Assembly: GCA_027451165.1 (NCBI GenBank)
Contig: DAIDJX010000192.1
Span: 1-6,555 of the forward strand
DNA length: 6,555 nucleotides
Direction: 5' to 3'
DNA from: Prolixibacteraceae bacterium
GTDB taxonomy: Bacteria > Bacteroidota > Bacteroidia > Bacteroidales > Prolixibacteraceae
Part shown: piece after piece, positions 6,261-6,555 of the stretch
How the letters are laid out: the number at the start of each line of letters is the position of its first letter
Numbering within the stretch: the stretch's first letter is position 1
Program-made: the position numbers and the translations under genes
The notes under the pieces: generated by a model
What the model was told of the DNA's origin: nothing
The model's database searches: none
The model's input: only the letters and a program-made list of their open reading frames with translations

Positions 6261-6555
6261 TTAGGCCGGTTCGTTCAGCATATCCATGAATTCAGTGGTT
6301 ATTGCTTCCATGTTGTAAACAATTTTGCCCACATTGGAGACTAACAGGTTGTATCCAAAGTATGCCCCAATCCCGACAATCAGTCCGGCAACCGTGGTGA
6401 CCATAGCCTGATAGATACCGGAGGAGAGCAGGGTAATGTCAATATTGTTCCCCGCAGTAGCCATATCGTAAAAAGCTTTGACCATACCGGTAACGGTACC
6501 AAGAAATCCCAGCATGGGAGCGCCTCCTGCAGTCGCTGCCAGCCAGGCCAGCCCT
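6261..6555 (-). CDS. ExbB/TolQ/MotA-family proton channel subunit, 5' part missing
   Basis: C-terminal 97 residues of the channel subunit that forms the ring around ExbD and drives TonB. The reading frame runs off the right edge: it reads GLAWLAATAGGAP immediately before the internal Met at 6515, so the gene start lies outside the window and that Met is not the start. PMLGFLGTVTGMVKAF is the conserved second-helix signature with the threonine of GTVTG, and the last helix carries IYQAMVTTVAGLIVGIGAYFGYN, whose polar TT matches the conserved polar position facing the proton path. A short amphipathic tail (VYNMEAITTEFMDMLNEPA) follows. It is first of four same-strand genes in the window (then exbD, tonB-like, ZIP), so promoter and any regulation lie to the right of position 6555. 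Confidence 0.93.
   Translation of the reverse strand, partial: GLAWLAATAGGAPMLGFLGTVTGMVKAFYDMATAGNNIDITLLSSGIYQAMVTTVAGLIVGIGAYFGYNLLVSNVGKIVYNMEAITTEFMDMLNEPA

Overview
The window looks like a chromosomal fragment of a Bacteroidota bacterium (Bacteroidales/Marinilabiliales-like, inferred from gene content). The evidence is an SGLT-type sodium/sugar symporter next to ribulokinase, an ExbB-ExbD-TonB gene set with a Bacteroidota-style TonB, short A/T-rich leaders without Shine-Dalgarno motifs, and a small four-helix-bundle (S23/IVS-type) gene of a kind common in that phylum. I see no rRNA, tRNA, CRISPR array, transposase or phage gene.

Left half (1-3591, plus strand): the 3' part of a sodium:solute symporter gene is followed by a complete araB (L-ribulokinase). 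The 58-bp gap between them carries a near-perfect palindrome. Together they read as the import and phosphorylation steps of an L-arabinose/L-ribulose utilisation operon: sugar enters with Na+, an isomerase outside the window would make L-ribulose, and AraB phosphorylates it.

Middle (about 3583-4133): a small AT-rich module holds one minus-strand gene for a four-helix-bundle protein. It is bracketed by inverted arrays of a 7-bp repeat (consensus AAAGNNT, mostly AAAGGTT/AAAGTAT). The outermost 18 bp of the two arrays are perfect inverted repeats. The left array contains the araB stop codon, and the right array ends 4 bp from the stop codon of the ZIP gene. This is the most unusual part of the window and resembles a compact mobile or intervening-sequence-like cassette lodged between two convergent genes.

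Right half (4138-6555, minus strand): transcribed right to left are exbB/tolQ (5' part missing), exbD/tolR, a TonB/TolA-like energy transducer and a ZIP-family metal transporter. Gaps are short (10 bp, a 4-bp ATGA overlap, 29 bp), so this is probably one operon. The first three form an inner-membrane proton-driven motor that energises outer-membrane receptors. The ZIP protein would move divalent metal across the inner membrane, which suggests, but does not prove, a link to metal uptake.
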